A stretch of DNA of 64,000 nt from Merdiplasma sp964643295 (GCA_964643295.1 CAZXSN010000001.1:1-64000), one strand, 5' to 3'; positions 33,679 to 43,408 are shown, counted from the first letter of the stretch. Notes: generated by a model from the sequence alone, not told the origin. Made by a program: numbers and translations.

Positions 33679-34125
33679 CTAGAGCGCTTCCACATTCACC
33701 TTCAGCGAGGCAGTCACCTTTGTGTGCAGCCGGATCGGTACGCTCACCGTTCCCACCGTTTTGATCGGGCTGCTGAGCATGATTTTCTTCTTGTCGATCT
33801 CATACCCCAGCTGTTCCCTGGCCGCCTCGGCAATCTCCCGGGAGGAGATGGAACCAAACAGCCGCCCGGCTTCCCCGCACTTCACCTTCAGTGTGATCGA
33901 GGCCGTTTCCAGCTTCTTGGCAAGCTCCTGAGCGTTCACCAGACTCTCTGCCGCCACTTTCTCCTGATTCGCTTTCTTCAGTTTCAGATCGTTTAAATTT
34001 TTGCTCGTGGCCTCCAGGCACTGGTTTTTCTTCAGCAGCACATTCCTCGCGTACCCGTCGCTGACTTCCACAATCTCGCCCTTTTTCCCCAGAGTCCGTA
34101 TATCTTCCAGCAAAATCACTTTCAT
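33679..34125 (-). CDS. rplI: 50S ribosomal protein L9
   Basis: Large-subunit protein that binds 23S rRNA and limits frameshifting. 148 residues begin MKVILLEDIRTLGKKGEIVEV, the universal L9 signature, followed by the long helix and the C-terminal domain. The ATG abuts the gdpP stop codon, which indicates translational coupling. Confidence 0.98.
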   Translation of the reverse strand: MKVILLEDIRTLGKKGEIVEVSDGYARNVLLKKNQCLEATSKNLNDLKLKKANQEKVAAESLVNAQELAKKLETASITLKVKCGEAGRLFGSISSREIAEAAREQLGYEIDKKKIMLSSPIKTVGTVSVPIRLHTKVTASLKVNVEAL

Positions 34126-36177
34126 TTAAATCTCGCCTCCCTCTGTCATCTCTTTCAAAATCTGCTTCAGCCGCTCGATCGCCGCCTGAGTTGTACTGCC
34201 CGTAAGCTGTGCCCCCGCGATATTGATATGACCTCCGCCGCCTAAGCGCTCCATGATGATCTGCACGTTCACCTCGTCAATGGACCGGGCACTGATAAAG
34301 ACTCTCTGCTCGTGCTCCGTGAACACGAAGGAGGCTTTCACCCCGATGATATTCAGCAGCTCGTTTGCCGCCTGCGCTCCCACCACGGTAGGATTCTCCA
34401 GTCCCTCTGAAGGACAGACACCGATCGCATAGCAGCCCATGTAGTTTTCCGCGTGTCGCACCGCTTCCGCACGTGCCTTGTAGCTTTTCACATCCCCGCG
34501 CAAAGCCTTTCGCACCCGCGTCACATCCGCGCCGCTGCGTCTTAAGTAGGCTGCCGCTTCAAACGTCCGCACTCCGGTCTTGGCCACAAAGTTGTTCGTG
34601 TCAATGATGATCCCGGCGTAAATGCAGTCCGCCTCCAGATTCCGAAGCCGCACACTCTCCTCGAAATACTGCAGAATTTCACAGATCATCTCGCAGGCGG
34701 AGGAGGCGGAAGTATCGATGTAGGAAAGAGCCGTATTCTCTATCTGGTCCGTCGCCTGGCGATGGTGGTCAATCACGATCACCGTCTTTGTCTGCCCAAG
34801 GATTTCCGGACACTCCACCATACTCGGACGGCTCGTATCCACCACCGCCACCATCGTGCTGTTGTCCACAAGCGTCCGCGCCTGATCATGAGTAAGGAAC
34901 ATGTCATTTTCATACTCCCGGTTCTCCTCAAACTGACGCGTCCACAGGCGGATGCCGCTGTCCTCCTCGCCAAGCACGATGTGCACCTGCTTGCCTAAAG
35001 TCTTTGCCGCCCGGTAGATGCCGACACAGGCGCCCAGACTGTCCATATCCGTAATCCTGTGTCCCATCACCACCACACTTTCCATGGAAAGCATGATCTC
35101 GCGCAGCGCCTGGGCCTTCACCCGGGAACGCACACGGGTATTGCGTTCATTCCGCTGGGATTTGCCGCCAAAGAACGTCATGTTGATCCGATCCTTGATG
35201 ACCGCCTGATCCCCGCCTCGCCCCAGCGCCATTTCGATCGCGCTGCGGGCAAACTCATAATCCTGCAGATGTCCGCTGCCATCGACACCCATGCCGATGC
35301 TGACGGTCATCCCCACATCGTTGCCGATGTTGATCGTCTTTACACCTTCCAGGATAGAAAACCGGTCCTCCTCCAGGGCGTCCAAACCCTTCTGATTGAG
35401 CACCACCAGGTACTTGTCCTTCTCCAGTTTTCTCACCAGACCCTGCATACCCACAAAATAGTGATTGATCCGGCGGTCTACCAGCACACTTAACAAAGAC
35501 TGATGTACCTCGTCTACCCGCTCCATGGCCTCCTCGTAATTGTCCACATATACAAGGCCCACCACCGGGCGCTGATCGCGGTTTTCCTGAATCGCTCGGT
35601 TTAGCTCAGTCTCATCGAACAGGTAGGTCATATACAGATAATTCTCGTTTCCGTCCCGTTCCAGCATTTCGACATCGTCGATCAGATCGTTCAGGAGAAT
35701 TTTCTGCATGTTTGCCCGGTAATCCCGTTCCCCATAGCGGATGAGGATATCCGCTTTCTCCTCGTTCTCCGGGAATGCGCCGCGCGTAAGTTCCGGAAAG
35801 ATCGTGGAAATATTTCTGCGGTAATTCCGGTCTTTTTTCGCGAGCGTTTTCATCTCCGTATTCATCCAGAGAATCTTCCCGTCCGGCTCCAGCAGCGCGG
35901 CGGGAATCTCAAACTGCTCCAGAATCTCCTTCTGCACCTGCCCGTAACGCGTGGCAAAATCCACCAGCTCCCGCAGAATCCGGGGCTTATAGTAGAAATA
36001 CATCAGAAGAACCAGCAGGAAATAGACAGCGGTAAACGCCAGCGCGACCAGCCCGGCCCGCTCATTGATGCAGAACATCACGACCACCAGGATCAACAGC
36101 GTAGATGCCAGGATCACGTTCCAGCGCCAGTGCAGCTTCAGATTTCCCCCATATTTGACCTTCATATTTTTTTTCAT
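34126..36177 (-). CDS. gdpP: Cyclic-di-AMP phosphodiesterase GdpP
   Basis: Membrane enzyme that hydrolyses c-di-AMP to pApA and so tunes potassium, wall and osmotic homeostasis. 683 residues: two N-terminal helices (about 20-65), a PAS-like domain, a degenerate GGDEF domain, then DHH/DHHA1 (about 350-683) with MGHRITDMDSLGA, VVDTS, VIDHHR, DTNNF and GGGGHINIAGAQ. All metal-binding motifs of the DHH domain are present, so it should be active. It is first in the gdpP-rplI-dnaB operon. Confidence 0.97.
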   Translation of the reverse strand: MKKNMKVKYGGNLKLHWRWNVILASTLLILVVVMFCINERAGLVALAFTAVYFLLVLLMYFYYKPRILRELVDFATRYGQVQKEILEQFEIPAALLEPDGKILWMNTEMKTLAKKDRNYRRNISTIFPELTRGAFPENEEKADILIRYGERDYRANMQKILLNDLIDDVEMLERDGNENYLYMTYLFDETELNRAIQENRDQRPVVGLVYVDNYEEAMERVDEVHQSLLSVLVDRRINHYFVGMQGLVRKLEKDKYLVVLNQKGLDALEEDRFSILEGVKTINIGNDVGMTVSIGMGVDGSGHLQDYEFARSAIEMALGRGGDQAVIKDRINMTFFGGKSQRNERNTRVRSRVKAQALREIMLSMESVVVMGHRITDMDSLGACVGIYRAAKTLGKQVHIVLGEEDSGIRLWTRQFEENREYENDMFLTHDQARTLVDNSTMVAVVDTSRPSMVECPEILGQTKTVIVIDHHRQATDQIENTALSYIDTSASSACEMICEILQYFEESVRLRNLEADCIYAGIIIDTNNFVAKTGVRTFEAAAYLRRSGADVTRVRKALRGDVKSYKARAEAVRHAENYMGCYAIGVCPSEGLENPTVVGAQAANELLNIIGVKASFVFTEHEQRVFISARSIDEVNVQIIMERLGGGGHINIAGAQLTGSTTQAAIERLKQILKEMTEGGEI

Positions 36178-36264
36178 CGTTTTTCTCCGCCGCCGGGCAG
36201 GTCTCCTTCCCGGCGCATTTGCCTTTTTGCCTGTCCACAGGCAAAAATCCGACCACGTTGATTG

Positions 36265-36293
36265 ATTATAGCATACTTTCAGGCATTAGAAAA
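36265..36293 (-). promoter_or_regulatory. gdpP operon promoter (extended -10)
   Basis: On the reverse strand TGC precedes TATAAT (36265-36270), an extended -10. The -35 is poor. It lies 88 nt before the gdpP start. Confidence 0.55.
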
Positions 36294-36351
36294 GAAAATC
36301 CTGGAAATTCGCCCTGCCTTCCAAACGCTCCTAAATTCCCTCTTCGGGCGC

Positions 36352-36381
36352 AAAAAAAGAGCGCTTAGGTCTCAGCGCTCT
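36352..36381 (-). terminator. Terminator of the GH112 operon
   Basis: On the reverse strand AGAGCGCT / AGCGCTCT with an 8-nt loop, then TTTTTT. It lies 120 nt after the GH112 stop. Confidence 0.88.
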
Positions 36382-36501
36382 CCTTTTGATTCCTGTATGC
36401 ACCTTTGCTGTCTCATTTTCTGTGGCAGGCTCTCCCACACGGTCCTTCTCCCAGGGGGTAAGATCCCGCAGGGAAAGCCTGTCCGCAGGAAGGAGGCCTC
36501 C

Positions 36502-38655
36502 TTAAAACCAGCGGATTTCGCCGGCTTTCAGATGTAACGGGAAGCTCTCGCGGTCGGTATAGACAACTGTCTGCAAAGGCTCCTCGCTGTTATTGACGAC
36601 GCACCAGCAGCCGCTCTCGGGGTAAGCATGCAGCTCTGTTTTTACATTGGAGGAGAACCATCTGTGCAGTTCCCCCTCCCCGTGACTGCTCCAGAGAATG
36701 GCGCGGTGCAGAAGGCGGGCGTTGCCGCAGGAATAGGGAAGTCCGGACAGATACACCGCGCGGCCCAATCCGTATTCGTGAACCGCCATCTGCACTTCTA
36801 ACTCCTTCTGAATTAGAACGTAAGTTTCCGGAAGAGCGTAAATACCCTTTTTCCCCTCCCCAAAATCCACATCCTCTTTTACATCCTCCAGGATGAAATG
36901 ATCCCGGTGTTCCTCCCAGTTGTATTTGTCATAACTTAACGTAAACCCGGTCTCCTTTTCCACACCCAGGATGCCGGACAGCTGCAGATACCGTCCCTGA
37001 TAAAGATGTCCGGAGGGTTCGCCTACACCGATAAATCCCCCGCCTTCCCAGACAAACTGCTTCAGCAAAGAAGGAATGCGCTCATCTTCCCAGACTCCGC
37101 CCCCGGTATGCGCAGTGTCCCCGTCGCCGATCATAAGCAGCACATCCACCTGTTTAAGTACGGACGGATCGGACAGCAAATCGTCAAAGCTGATAAACAA
37201 AACCTTGTAAGGAGCGCCGGAGAGAATCTCGATTACTCCGGCATAGGAATAATTCTGTTTCTGATACAGGGCGTGATGCACCATATGGCAGCCCCAGGAA
37301 CGGGAACGCCCCCAGCAGTTTAAGACGGCCACACGACGGGCGCACCAGGGAGTTTTCCCCTGAATCCGGTCATAGATCTCCCGGAATTCCTCACAGACCG
37401 TCTCCACATAGTCTAAAAACTCCGGGAACTGGCAGGCCAGTTTCAGATAGCCGCCGTAGCCGATCCGATCCACCGGTCTGCGCAGGATCGCCCGTCTGGC
37501 TGTCACCCAGTTCTTCTTTGCCTCTCCCACGGGATCTGCGCCCGGGTAAAACGTATCCGGGAAAAAGTACGGCAAAAGGCGGCCTTCGGTGTACTTCACC
37601 CCGGGGATGTCAGAGAGTAGGCGCAGCGTGGAGCCGTTTCCGACACTGCCCACAACCGCATCCAGACCGATCGAGGAAAACTCGGGGCTGTAAGGTTCCG
37701 TCCCGATCCAGTGGTCCCCCAGAAACATCATGGCTTCCTTCCCCATCTCGTGGGTAATCTCCACAAATTCCTTCGCCAGTGATGCGACCTCCCGGCGCTG
37801 AAAGGCCACAAAATCCAGATATTCCCTGCTGGGAATCCGGTACTGATTGTTGTAATATCCCTGATCGATGATATACTCCGGACGGAATTTATATCCGGCT
37901 TCCTTTTCAAAACGCTCCAGAATATAAGGACTTACCGAAGCGGAGTACCCGTACCAGTCCACGTATTTTTCCCGCTTCAGCTCATCGAAGACGAGCGTAA
38001 ACTGATGGAAAAAAGTGGTATAGCGGATCACATCCACGTAAGGGTGCTCCCGGATAAACTTGCGCAGCCGCTCCAGGGAATACGCATGCGTAAGGGGCTG
38101 GCGCACATCAAAGGTCATCTGATGTTCCACATCCGTCCAGCCGTTGGTGACTGCGTTGTACATATGCACCGGATCCCAGATTAGGTAAGCCAGGAAGCTT
38201 ACCGTATAATCGTGGAAAGGCTTTGGTTTATCAATCAGGACACAGCCTTTCCCGTCATAGCTCCAGCTGTCCGCGGAAAGGGGAAGTCCCGTGGTGCGGT
38301 CCATCACTTCCCACCAGCGGCGGATGTCATCCTGGTCGTTTACCGCTATCAGCTCCGGACTGATTCCCCGCATCAGGGGGATGGAAAGGGGACCATCCCC
38401 CGCCGCGGTATGAAAACCGGTCATGAGATAGCACTGCTGTCTCTCTTCCGGGTGTGCCCCGGCCCAGTCATTGTCCTTCCGGGTCGTGTAATAGGTGGCA
38501 TAAATCTTTGCCTTTACATCCTTCAGTTCCCCGGGAAACTCTGTGCCGTCACAGTCCCGGACGGCATCCGCTCCCCAGCGCTTAATAATCTCAAGAGTCT
38601 CACAAACCGCATCCCGATCCGTAGGGATCGTTACGCGTCCTTTTGTTTTTTTCAT
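36502..38655 (-). CDS. GH112 galacto-N-biose/lacto-N-biose phosphorylase
   Basis: Cytosolic phosphorylase that splits Gal-beta-1,3-GalNAc (mucin core) or Gal-beta-1,3-GlcNAc (milk glycans) with phosphate to galactose-1-phosphate. About 717 residues start with KGRVTIPTDRD and RWGADAVRDCDGTEFP, the family signature. The barrel continues with TTFFHQFTLVFDE, YGYSASVSPYILERF and MMFLGDHWIGTEPYSPEF; an alpha/beta and a beta domain follow. A related member acts on beta-1,4-galactosyl-L-rhamnose, which cannot be excluded. I use ATG 38655, which has GGAAGGA upstream, rather than the longer frame from 38781. It is last in its importer operon. Confidence 0.93.
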   Translation of the reverse strand: MKKTKGRVTIPTDRDAVCETLEIIKRWGADAVRDCDGTEFPGELKDVKAKIYATYYTTRKDNDWAGAHPEERQQCYLMTGFHTAAGDGPLSIPLMRGISPELIAVNDQDDIRRWWEVMDRTTGLPLSADSWSYDGKGCVLIDKPKPFHDYTVSFLAYLIWDPVHMYNAVTNGWTDVEHQMTFDVRQPLTHAYSLERLRKFIREHPYVDVIRYTTFFHQFTLVFDELKREKYVDWYGYSASVSPYILERFEKEAGYKFRPEYIIDQGYYNNQYRIPSREYLDFVAFQRREVASLAKEFVEITHEMGKEAMMFLGDHWIGTEPYSPEFSSIGLDAVVGSVGNGSTLRLLSDIPGVKYTEGRLLPYFFPDTFYPGADPVGEAKKNWVTARRAILRRPVDRIGYGGYLKLACQFPEFLDYVETVCEEFREIYDRIQGKTPWCARRVAVLNCWGRSRSWGCHMVHHALYQKQNYSYAGVIEILSGAPYKVLFISFDDLLSDPSVLKQVDVLLMIGDGDTAHTGGGVWEDERIPSLLKQFVWEGGGFIGVGEPSGHLYQGRYLQLSGILGVEKETGFTLSYDKYNWEEHRDHFILEDVKEDVDFGEGKKGIYALPETYVLIQKELEVQMAVHEYGLGRAVYLSGLPYSCGNARLLHRAILWSSHGEGELHRWFSSNVKTELHAYPESGCWCVVNNSEEPLQTVVYTDRESFPLHLKAGEIRWF

Positions 38656-38781
38656 GAAAAAATCCTTCCCTGTATCTTCCGTATGTCCAATCAGCCGTCC
38701 CCGTCCGCGAATGCCCCTGTGCCAGAAAAGCATCCGGATTTCTAAAACGAAACAGGCTCCTTGTATACGAACATCCCGCAT

Positions 38782-39639
38782 TCAGCCTTTCATGCCGCCT
38801 GCCGTAACCCCGGTGATGATTCTGCGGGACATGAACAGATACAGCAGGAACGTAGGAAGAAAGACAATAATGACCGCCGCGAACAGTCCCCCATAATTGC
38901 CGCTGTACTTCATCGAATTGACGATCTGCAGAAGTCCTACTCCCACAGGGGTCATCTCCTTGCCGGAGGTGAAGATTAAGGCCATGAAGAACTCATTCCA
39001 CACGGAAAGAAAGTTGAAGATAGTCACCGTGATAATGGCCGGCTGAATTAACGGCAGCATGATCACCCAGAAAGTTTTCTGGGGAGAACAGCCGTCAATG
39101 GCCGCCGCTTCCTCATAATTGCGGCTTAAGGTGGCAAAAAAGTCCAGCAGGTAAATAGTCGTATAGGGTACCCGCATGAAGATATACAGTACAATCAGCA
39201 GAAGTCTCCCCCGGATGCCCCACTTGACCGCCAGCGTATAAAGCGGCATGATGATCATGATGGCGGGCACACTCATGGAGATCACCAGCGCGACGCGTAT
39301 CGAACGGCTTCCAACGAAGTTCCAGCGGCTGAGCACATAGGCGGCAGGCGCGGACATCAGCAGCACCCCGGCGCAGGATACCACGGAATAAAGAAGGGAA
39401 TTGCCGAAAAAGACCGATACATTCTGCGTAGTCCAGGCCGTCAGATAATTCTCCCAGTGAAATCCGGTCTCAAACTTCAAAACGCCGCCGGTTAAGATCT
39501 CCCGGGAAGTCGATAAACTCGCCCCGATAATCCAGGTGAGCATGATCACCAGAAAAAGCACGTACACCGTCACCACCAGATAGCCGGGGATCTGGCTGAT
39601 CTCCCGTTTCCAGTTGATGCTGCGTTTCCTATTTTCCAT
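38782..39639 (-). CDS. ABC sugar transporter permease (MalG type)
   Basis: Membrane subunit of the importer linked to GH112, 285 residues, six predicted helices, EAA loop YEEAAAIDGCSPQKTFWVIMLPL. GGAGG precedes the ATG. It follows the partner permease by 12 nt. Confidence 0.93.
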   Translation of the reverse strand: MENRKRSINWKREISQIPGYLVVTVYVLFLVIMLTWIIGASLSTSREILTGGVLKFETGFHWENYLTAWTTQNVSVFFGNSLLYSVVSCAGVLLMSAPAAYVLSRWNFVGSRSIRVALVISMSVPAIMIIMPLYTLAVKWGIRGRLLLIVLYIFMRVPYTTIYLLDFFATLSRNYEEAAAIDGCSPQKTFWVIMLPLIQPAIITVTIFNFLSVWNEFFMALIFTSGKEMTPVGVGLLQIVNSMKYSGNYGGLFAAVIIVFLPTFLLYLFMSRRIITGVTAGGMKG

Positions 39640-39651
39640 GTCCCCCTCCTT

Positions 39652-40545
39652 TTAATACTCCAGATCGTTGCTGGAAAGCAGCCGGTCCGTGATCAGATAC
39701 ACGGCGATGATGATCAGCGTCAGAACCACGCCGACGGCACCGCCCGCTCCGGCATCGCGCGTCACCACGCCTTTGCCTCCAAATACCGTATCATACAGGT
39801 AGACCACAGGAACAATCGTGGAGCTTTCCGTCTGTACAGGAGAGAAAAGTTTCGACCAGAGATAAAATGTGGCCGCGTTGATCGTCCAGAACGTGATGGT
39901 CGTCTTTAGGATCCCTTTCAGCAGCGGAAGCGTAATGCGGAAAAACTGCGCAGGCTTTTTCGCGCCGTCAATCGTAGCCGCCTCGTAAAGATCCCTGGGA
40001 ATGCTCTCGATGCCGCTGATGTAGATCAGCATGTAATAGCCGATGCTTCCGTAGATGTATGCCGCGATCATGGCCCAGAGCTTGGTATCGGTCCCCATCC
40101 AGCGTATCTTGTCAAAGCCTAAAAAGGTGACGAGCTGGTTTAACAGACCATAATCGAAATTGAAGATATACTGCACCCACATCACAGCCAGCGCCACAGC
40201 GGATACCACGTTGGGCAGATAGATCGCCGCCCTGAAAAATCCCTGAAACCGAATGCCGCTCGTGAGAATCACGGCCATCAGCATCGCCAGCGACAGCGTG
40301 ATCACGCCGCCCACGATCCAGATCGCCAGAAAATTCTTTAACGAGGTAATAAAACCGGCGTTGTGAAAGATCCGAACGTAGTTGTCCAGACCGTTAAACT
40401 TCCACTCGCTTAGGCCTGTCGTTAAGTCCTCCACCTGAAAGAAACTCATGGCTGCCGTTCGAATGACGGGATACACGTACATGAGAAGCAGACAGATCAC
40501 GGTAGGCACGATAAATATAAAAATCAGAGTTTTATTTTTCTTCAT
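39652..40545 (-). CDS. ABC sugar transporter permease (MalF type)
   Basis: Membrane subunit of 297 residues with six predicted helices. The EAA loop YEAATIDGAKKPAQFFRITLPL contacts an ATPase that is not encoded here. With the binding protein and GH112 it forms a probable galacto-N-biose/lacto-N-biose importer. Confidence 0.93.
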   Translation of the reverse strand: MKKNKTLIFIFIVPTVICLLLMYVYPVIRTAAMSFFQVEDLTTGLSEWKFNGLDNYVRIFHNAGFITSLKNFLAIWIVGGVITLSLAMLMAVILTSGIRFQGFFRAAIYLPNVVSAVALAVMWVQYIFNFDYGLLNQLVTFLGFDKIRWMGTDTKLWAMIAAYIYGSIGYYMLIYISGIESIPRDLYEAATIDGAKKPAQFFRITLPLLKGILKTTITFWTINAATFYLWSKLFSPVQTESSTIVPVVYLYDTVFGGKGVVTRDAGAGGAVGVVLTLIIIAVYLITDRLLSSNDLEY

Positions 40546-40570
40546 TCCAACTCATCCCTCCCCCTTGCCT

Positions 40571-40600
40571 GGAAAACAGGCGGCACCTTCCTGCCGCCTG
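40571..40600 (-). terminator. Attenuating terminator between binding protein and permeases
   Basis: On the reverse strand CAGGCGGCA / TGCCGCCTG, a 9-bp stem with a 6-nt loop, then TTTTCC. It has the same position and likely purpose as the terminator in the other importer operon (22713-22761). Confidence 0.7.
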
Positions 40601-40620
40601 CATACCAATGGCCGGATCCC

Positions 40621-41841
40621 TTAATAAAGGGCATCCATCGCGGCGCAGAAAGCCGCGCCGTCTTCGTACTTGCCTTCAAACAGTTCGGTGATTTGTGTCT
40701 TCATCGAATCCCATGCGGGATGCGTGTTGAGAGCGCCGCACCAGGTCATGGTCTTCTCCGCCGCCCGCAGGGTTTCAATCGTGCCCTCTAATCCGGAAGG
40801 AGCCTTATTGTCGGGATCTGCCGGAATCTGCGCGGCGGTATCCGCCATCCTCTGATCCCATTCCCCTCTCACAAGATACATGATGAAGTCGAAGGCTTCC
40901 TGCGGATGCGCACTTAAGGAAGCGATTGCCAGGGAGTTGGAACCGGCATAGGCAGCTGTGGGTTCTTTGCCGCCTTCCACGCTCGGGTAGTTAAACAGTC
41001 CCCAGGAAAGCTGTTCACCGACGGCGGCGTTGACCTCCGCGGTCACATAGTTGGCGCAGACTATCATGGCTGCTTCCCCTGTGCCCACTTTCGTCTGACT
41101 GGAGGGATACTCATCCGGAGCGCCGTCCGCCAGAAAGCCCGCGTTCACAAGATCGATGATATCCTGTGCTGCCTGCATGGCCTGCGCATTATCCGCCCAG
41201 CCGCCGTGATCGCGAAGTTCGGCAATGCCGTCCTCCCCCAGGTAACGGACCAGATGATAGTAGAAAGAAAAGTCCGTGTACGCGCCGTCCTGCGCTAAAG
41301 GCGCGATCCCGGCTTCCTTCAGTTTCGCGCAGGTTTCCAGAAATTCTGTCCAGGTGGAGGGTTCCGCCTCAATCCCTGCCGCCTCAAAGGCTGCTCTGTT
41401 GTAAAACACACCGCCCACCTGCGGCTGCTCCGGGATGCTGTTTAAAACTCCTGTCCAGTCCTTCACCTGCCGGTTGAGACAGTCATAGCCAACGTAACCG
41501 GCATCTTCCGCCATCTGCGTCAGATCACAGGTCCACTCATTGTAAACCTGTCCGATCCGGTTGTAGTCATCCTCGAAAATATCGATCCTGTCTCCCGCGT
41601 CCAAAGAAGCGGTCAGCAGGGTGTTAATGTCTCTTCCCTTCCACTCGATGTTCACATGGATCCCGGTCTCCTCCTCAAAGGCAGCGGCGGCATCCGCAAG
41701 CACGACCGACTGAGGTTCGCCCTCGTTCCACATGGACCAGAACTGAAGCTCGACCGGTTCCTGTGCACATGCCGGAGTTGCCAGAAAAGCCAGGGAAGCG
41801 GTCATTCCCGCAGCAATTAATACATTAATGAATCTTTTCAT
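40621..41841 (-). CDS. ABC transporter sugar-binding protein of the GH112 locus
   Basis: Extracytoplasmic receptor of 406 residues with a signal peptide (MKRFINVLIAAGMTASLAFLATPACAQ). The mature part has the family-1 fold (LQFWSMWNEGEPQ; IFEDDYNRIGQVYNEW). The single Cys in TPACAQ is not in a good lipobox (no Leu at -3, Pro at -2), so lipid anchoring is doubtful. By context it binds galacto-N-biose or lacto-N-biose. AGGAGG precedes ATG 41841. Confidence 0.9.
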   Translation of the reverse strand: MKRFINVLIAAGMTASLAFLATPACAQEPVELQFWSMWNEGEPQSVVLADAAAAFEEETGIHVNIEWKGRDINTLLTASLDAGDRIDIFEDDYNRIGQVYNEWTCDLTQMAEDAGYVGYDCLNRQVKDWTGVLNSIPEQPQVGGVFYNRAAFEAAGIEAEPSTWTEFLETCAKLKEAGIAPLAQDGAYTDFSFYYHLVRYLGEDGIAELRDHGGWADNAQAMQAAQDIIDLVNAGFLADGAPDEYPSSQTKVGTGEAAMIVCANYVTAEVNAAVGEQLSWGLFNYPSVEGGKEPTAAYAGSNSLAIASLSAHPQEAFDFIMYLVRGEWDQRMADTAAQIPADPDNKAPSGLEGTIETLRAAEKTMTWCGALNTHPAWDSMKTQITELFEGKYEDGAAFCAAMDALY

Positions 41842-41915
41842 TTTCTCTACCTCCTCGCTTTCGTATTTTCTTTTAGTTTTCTTGTATATATTGATTCACG
41901 TATCTTATAAGTGTT

Positions 41916-41943
41916 ATTATACTCTTTAAATGCTTTTTCACAA
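41916..41943 (-). promoter_or_regulatory. Promoter of the GH112 importer operon
   Basis: On the reverse strand TTGTGA (41938-41943), 16 bp, TATAAT (41916-41921). Confidence 0.6.
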
Positions 41944-41994
41944 TATCATTCTTGCTTTGTATTTTAGAAATCTTGCTTGATTTTTTCTTTTTTC

Positions 41995-42023
41995 TTGTGA
42001 AAGTCCGGCGTCTGGGATATACT
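41995..42023 (+). promoter_or_regulatory. Promoter of the AraC regulator of the GH112 locus
   Basis: TTGTGA (41995-42000), 17 bp, TATACT (42018-42023). It is divergent from the importer promoter; about 50 bp separate the two -35 elements. Confidence 0.65.
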
Positions 42024-42157
42024 AAAAAAGATCCCGGGCAGCCTTTGTCCGGCAGGCGTACAGGATGCCGCCGGACAGCGCACTGTCTGAACACTGCCTG
42101 CGGGGAAATCAATCCCAGGTATTTGATGAACTTCTTCTAAGGAAAGAAAGGACTCCC

Positions 42158-42991
42158 ATGAGCACACAGCAGTATCTTCTCCATCAGGAAAACGAAGCGC
42201 CGGAACCGGGTACCTCCTGGCTTCGCTACATCACCCGCAGTCAGTACAGCGAGGAATGGAATTCCGCCCTGCATGCGCACGGCTGCACGGAACTGTTTTT
42301 TATCACCAGGGGACATGGATTCCTGCAGGTAAACAGTACGTCCATTCCCGTAAACGCGGATGATTTTCTGGTTGTCAACAGCGGTGTCCCGCACACGGAA
42401 AAAAGCGACCCGGAAGGGCGCATGGAGTACATCGTACTGGGAGTGGAAGGGCTGGAAGTATCCAGTGATCCCGATGGATATGTGCTGCTTCACCAGTTTT
42501 CCAAGCGGCCTCATGTGAGCGAATGCCTGACCATGCTGTTAGAGGAAGCGGATGCCGCAGCGCCGGAGTACGAAACCGTATGCAAACATCTTCTGCAGAT
42601 TCTGCTTACCCTCCTGCTGCGCCGGGAAGCGATCTCGCTGCGTCCTACGCTGGAGAGAGCAAAATCCAACCGGGAATGCAATCTGGTGCGCCGCTACATC
42701 GATGAGCACTACAAGGAGAACCTAACCTTGGACCAGCTGGCAGATATGGCGAATTTAAGCAAATATTACCTGTCCCACACATTTCAGAAGGAATATGGGC
42801 TTTCTCCCATGCGCTATCTGACTCTTCGCCGGATCAGGGAAAGCCGGTTTCTCCTGACGGAGACGGACCACAGTCTGACAGAAATCGCGCGGATGCTGGG
42901 ATTTTCCTCCTTAAGCTACTTCTCCCAGTCCTTTACCAGGATTGAGGGCACCAATCCGCTGGAATACCGCCGCGTAAGCCGCCTCCAGTGA
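42158..42991 (+). CDS. AraC-family regulator of the GH112 locus
   Basis: 277-residue regulator. The cupin sensor (LHAHGCTELFFITRGHG; VNADDFLVVNSGVPHTEKS) precedes the AraC DNA-binding domain (LTLDQLADMANLSKYYLSHTFQKEYG; EIARMLGFSSLSYFSQSFTRIEGTNPLEYR). It is divergent from the importer/GH112 operon, so it probably activates it when the disaccharide is present. ATG 42158 has AAAGGA upstream; the frame extends to 42065 but lacks a ribosome site there. Confidence 0.9.
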   Translation: MSTQQYLLHQENEAPEPGTSWLRYITRSQYSEEWNSALHAHGCTELFFITRGHGFLQVNSTSIPVNADDFLVVNSGVPHTEKSDPEGRMEYIVLGVEGLEVSSDPDGYVLLHQFSKRPHVSECLTMLLEEADAAAPEYETVCKHLLQILLTLLLRREAISLRPTLERAKSNRECNLVRRYIDEHYKENLTLDQLADMANLSKYYLSHTFQKEYGLSPMRYLTLRRIRESRFLLTETDHSLTEIARMLGFSSLSYFSQSFTRIEGTNPLEYRRVSRLQ

Positions 42992-43011
42992 ATTACCCGC
43001 CGCTCACGGCA

Positions 43012-43042
43012 GGAGTTTTCCTGGTGCCGCGGGCAAAACTCC
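43012..43042. other. Inverted repeat after the AraC gene
   Basis: A perfect 8-bp repeat GGAGTTTT / AAAACTCC with a 15-nt loop. There is no T-run on either side, so termination is doubtful. Confidence 0.35.
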
Positions 43043-43408
43043 GGCGGCAAACAGGCCGCATCCTCCAACCATAATTTCCGCTTTGCCGCCGGACAGCGCT
43101 GAAAGCCTAAAACTCTGATCTATTCTAAAAAGACCCCGGACAGGTGAAAATGAAACACCCGGAGTATGCCCTGGAGGAGTTCCCGGAGCCTGCAAAAAAG
43201 GTGCTTCATCTGCCGGAATGCGAACCGTCGAAACAGTGTCCAGGAATAGGAGCATTTCAGTGTCCGGCAGCCAATGCGTATTTTAACTGTATTTTGCTGT
43301 TGGCTGAAGAATATCCGAAAAAGGCTGCAGCTCGAAGTGAAACAGCTGTACTGATACTGCCTGAAAGGGACGCTCCCCCAAAAGGGGTGCCCTGACAGCC
43401 GACCAGGC

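Noticed and set aside
43144..43395. 83-codon forward frame in the gene-free stretch
   Set aside because: No ribosome site and overlapping equally long frames on the other strand.
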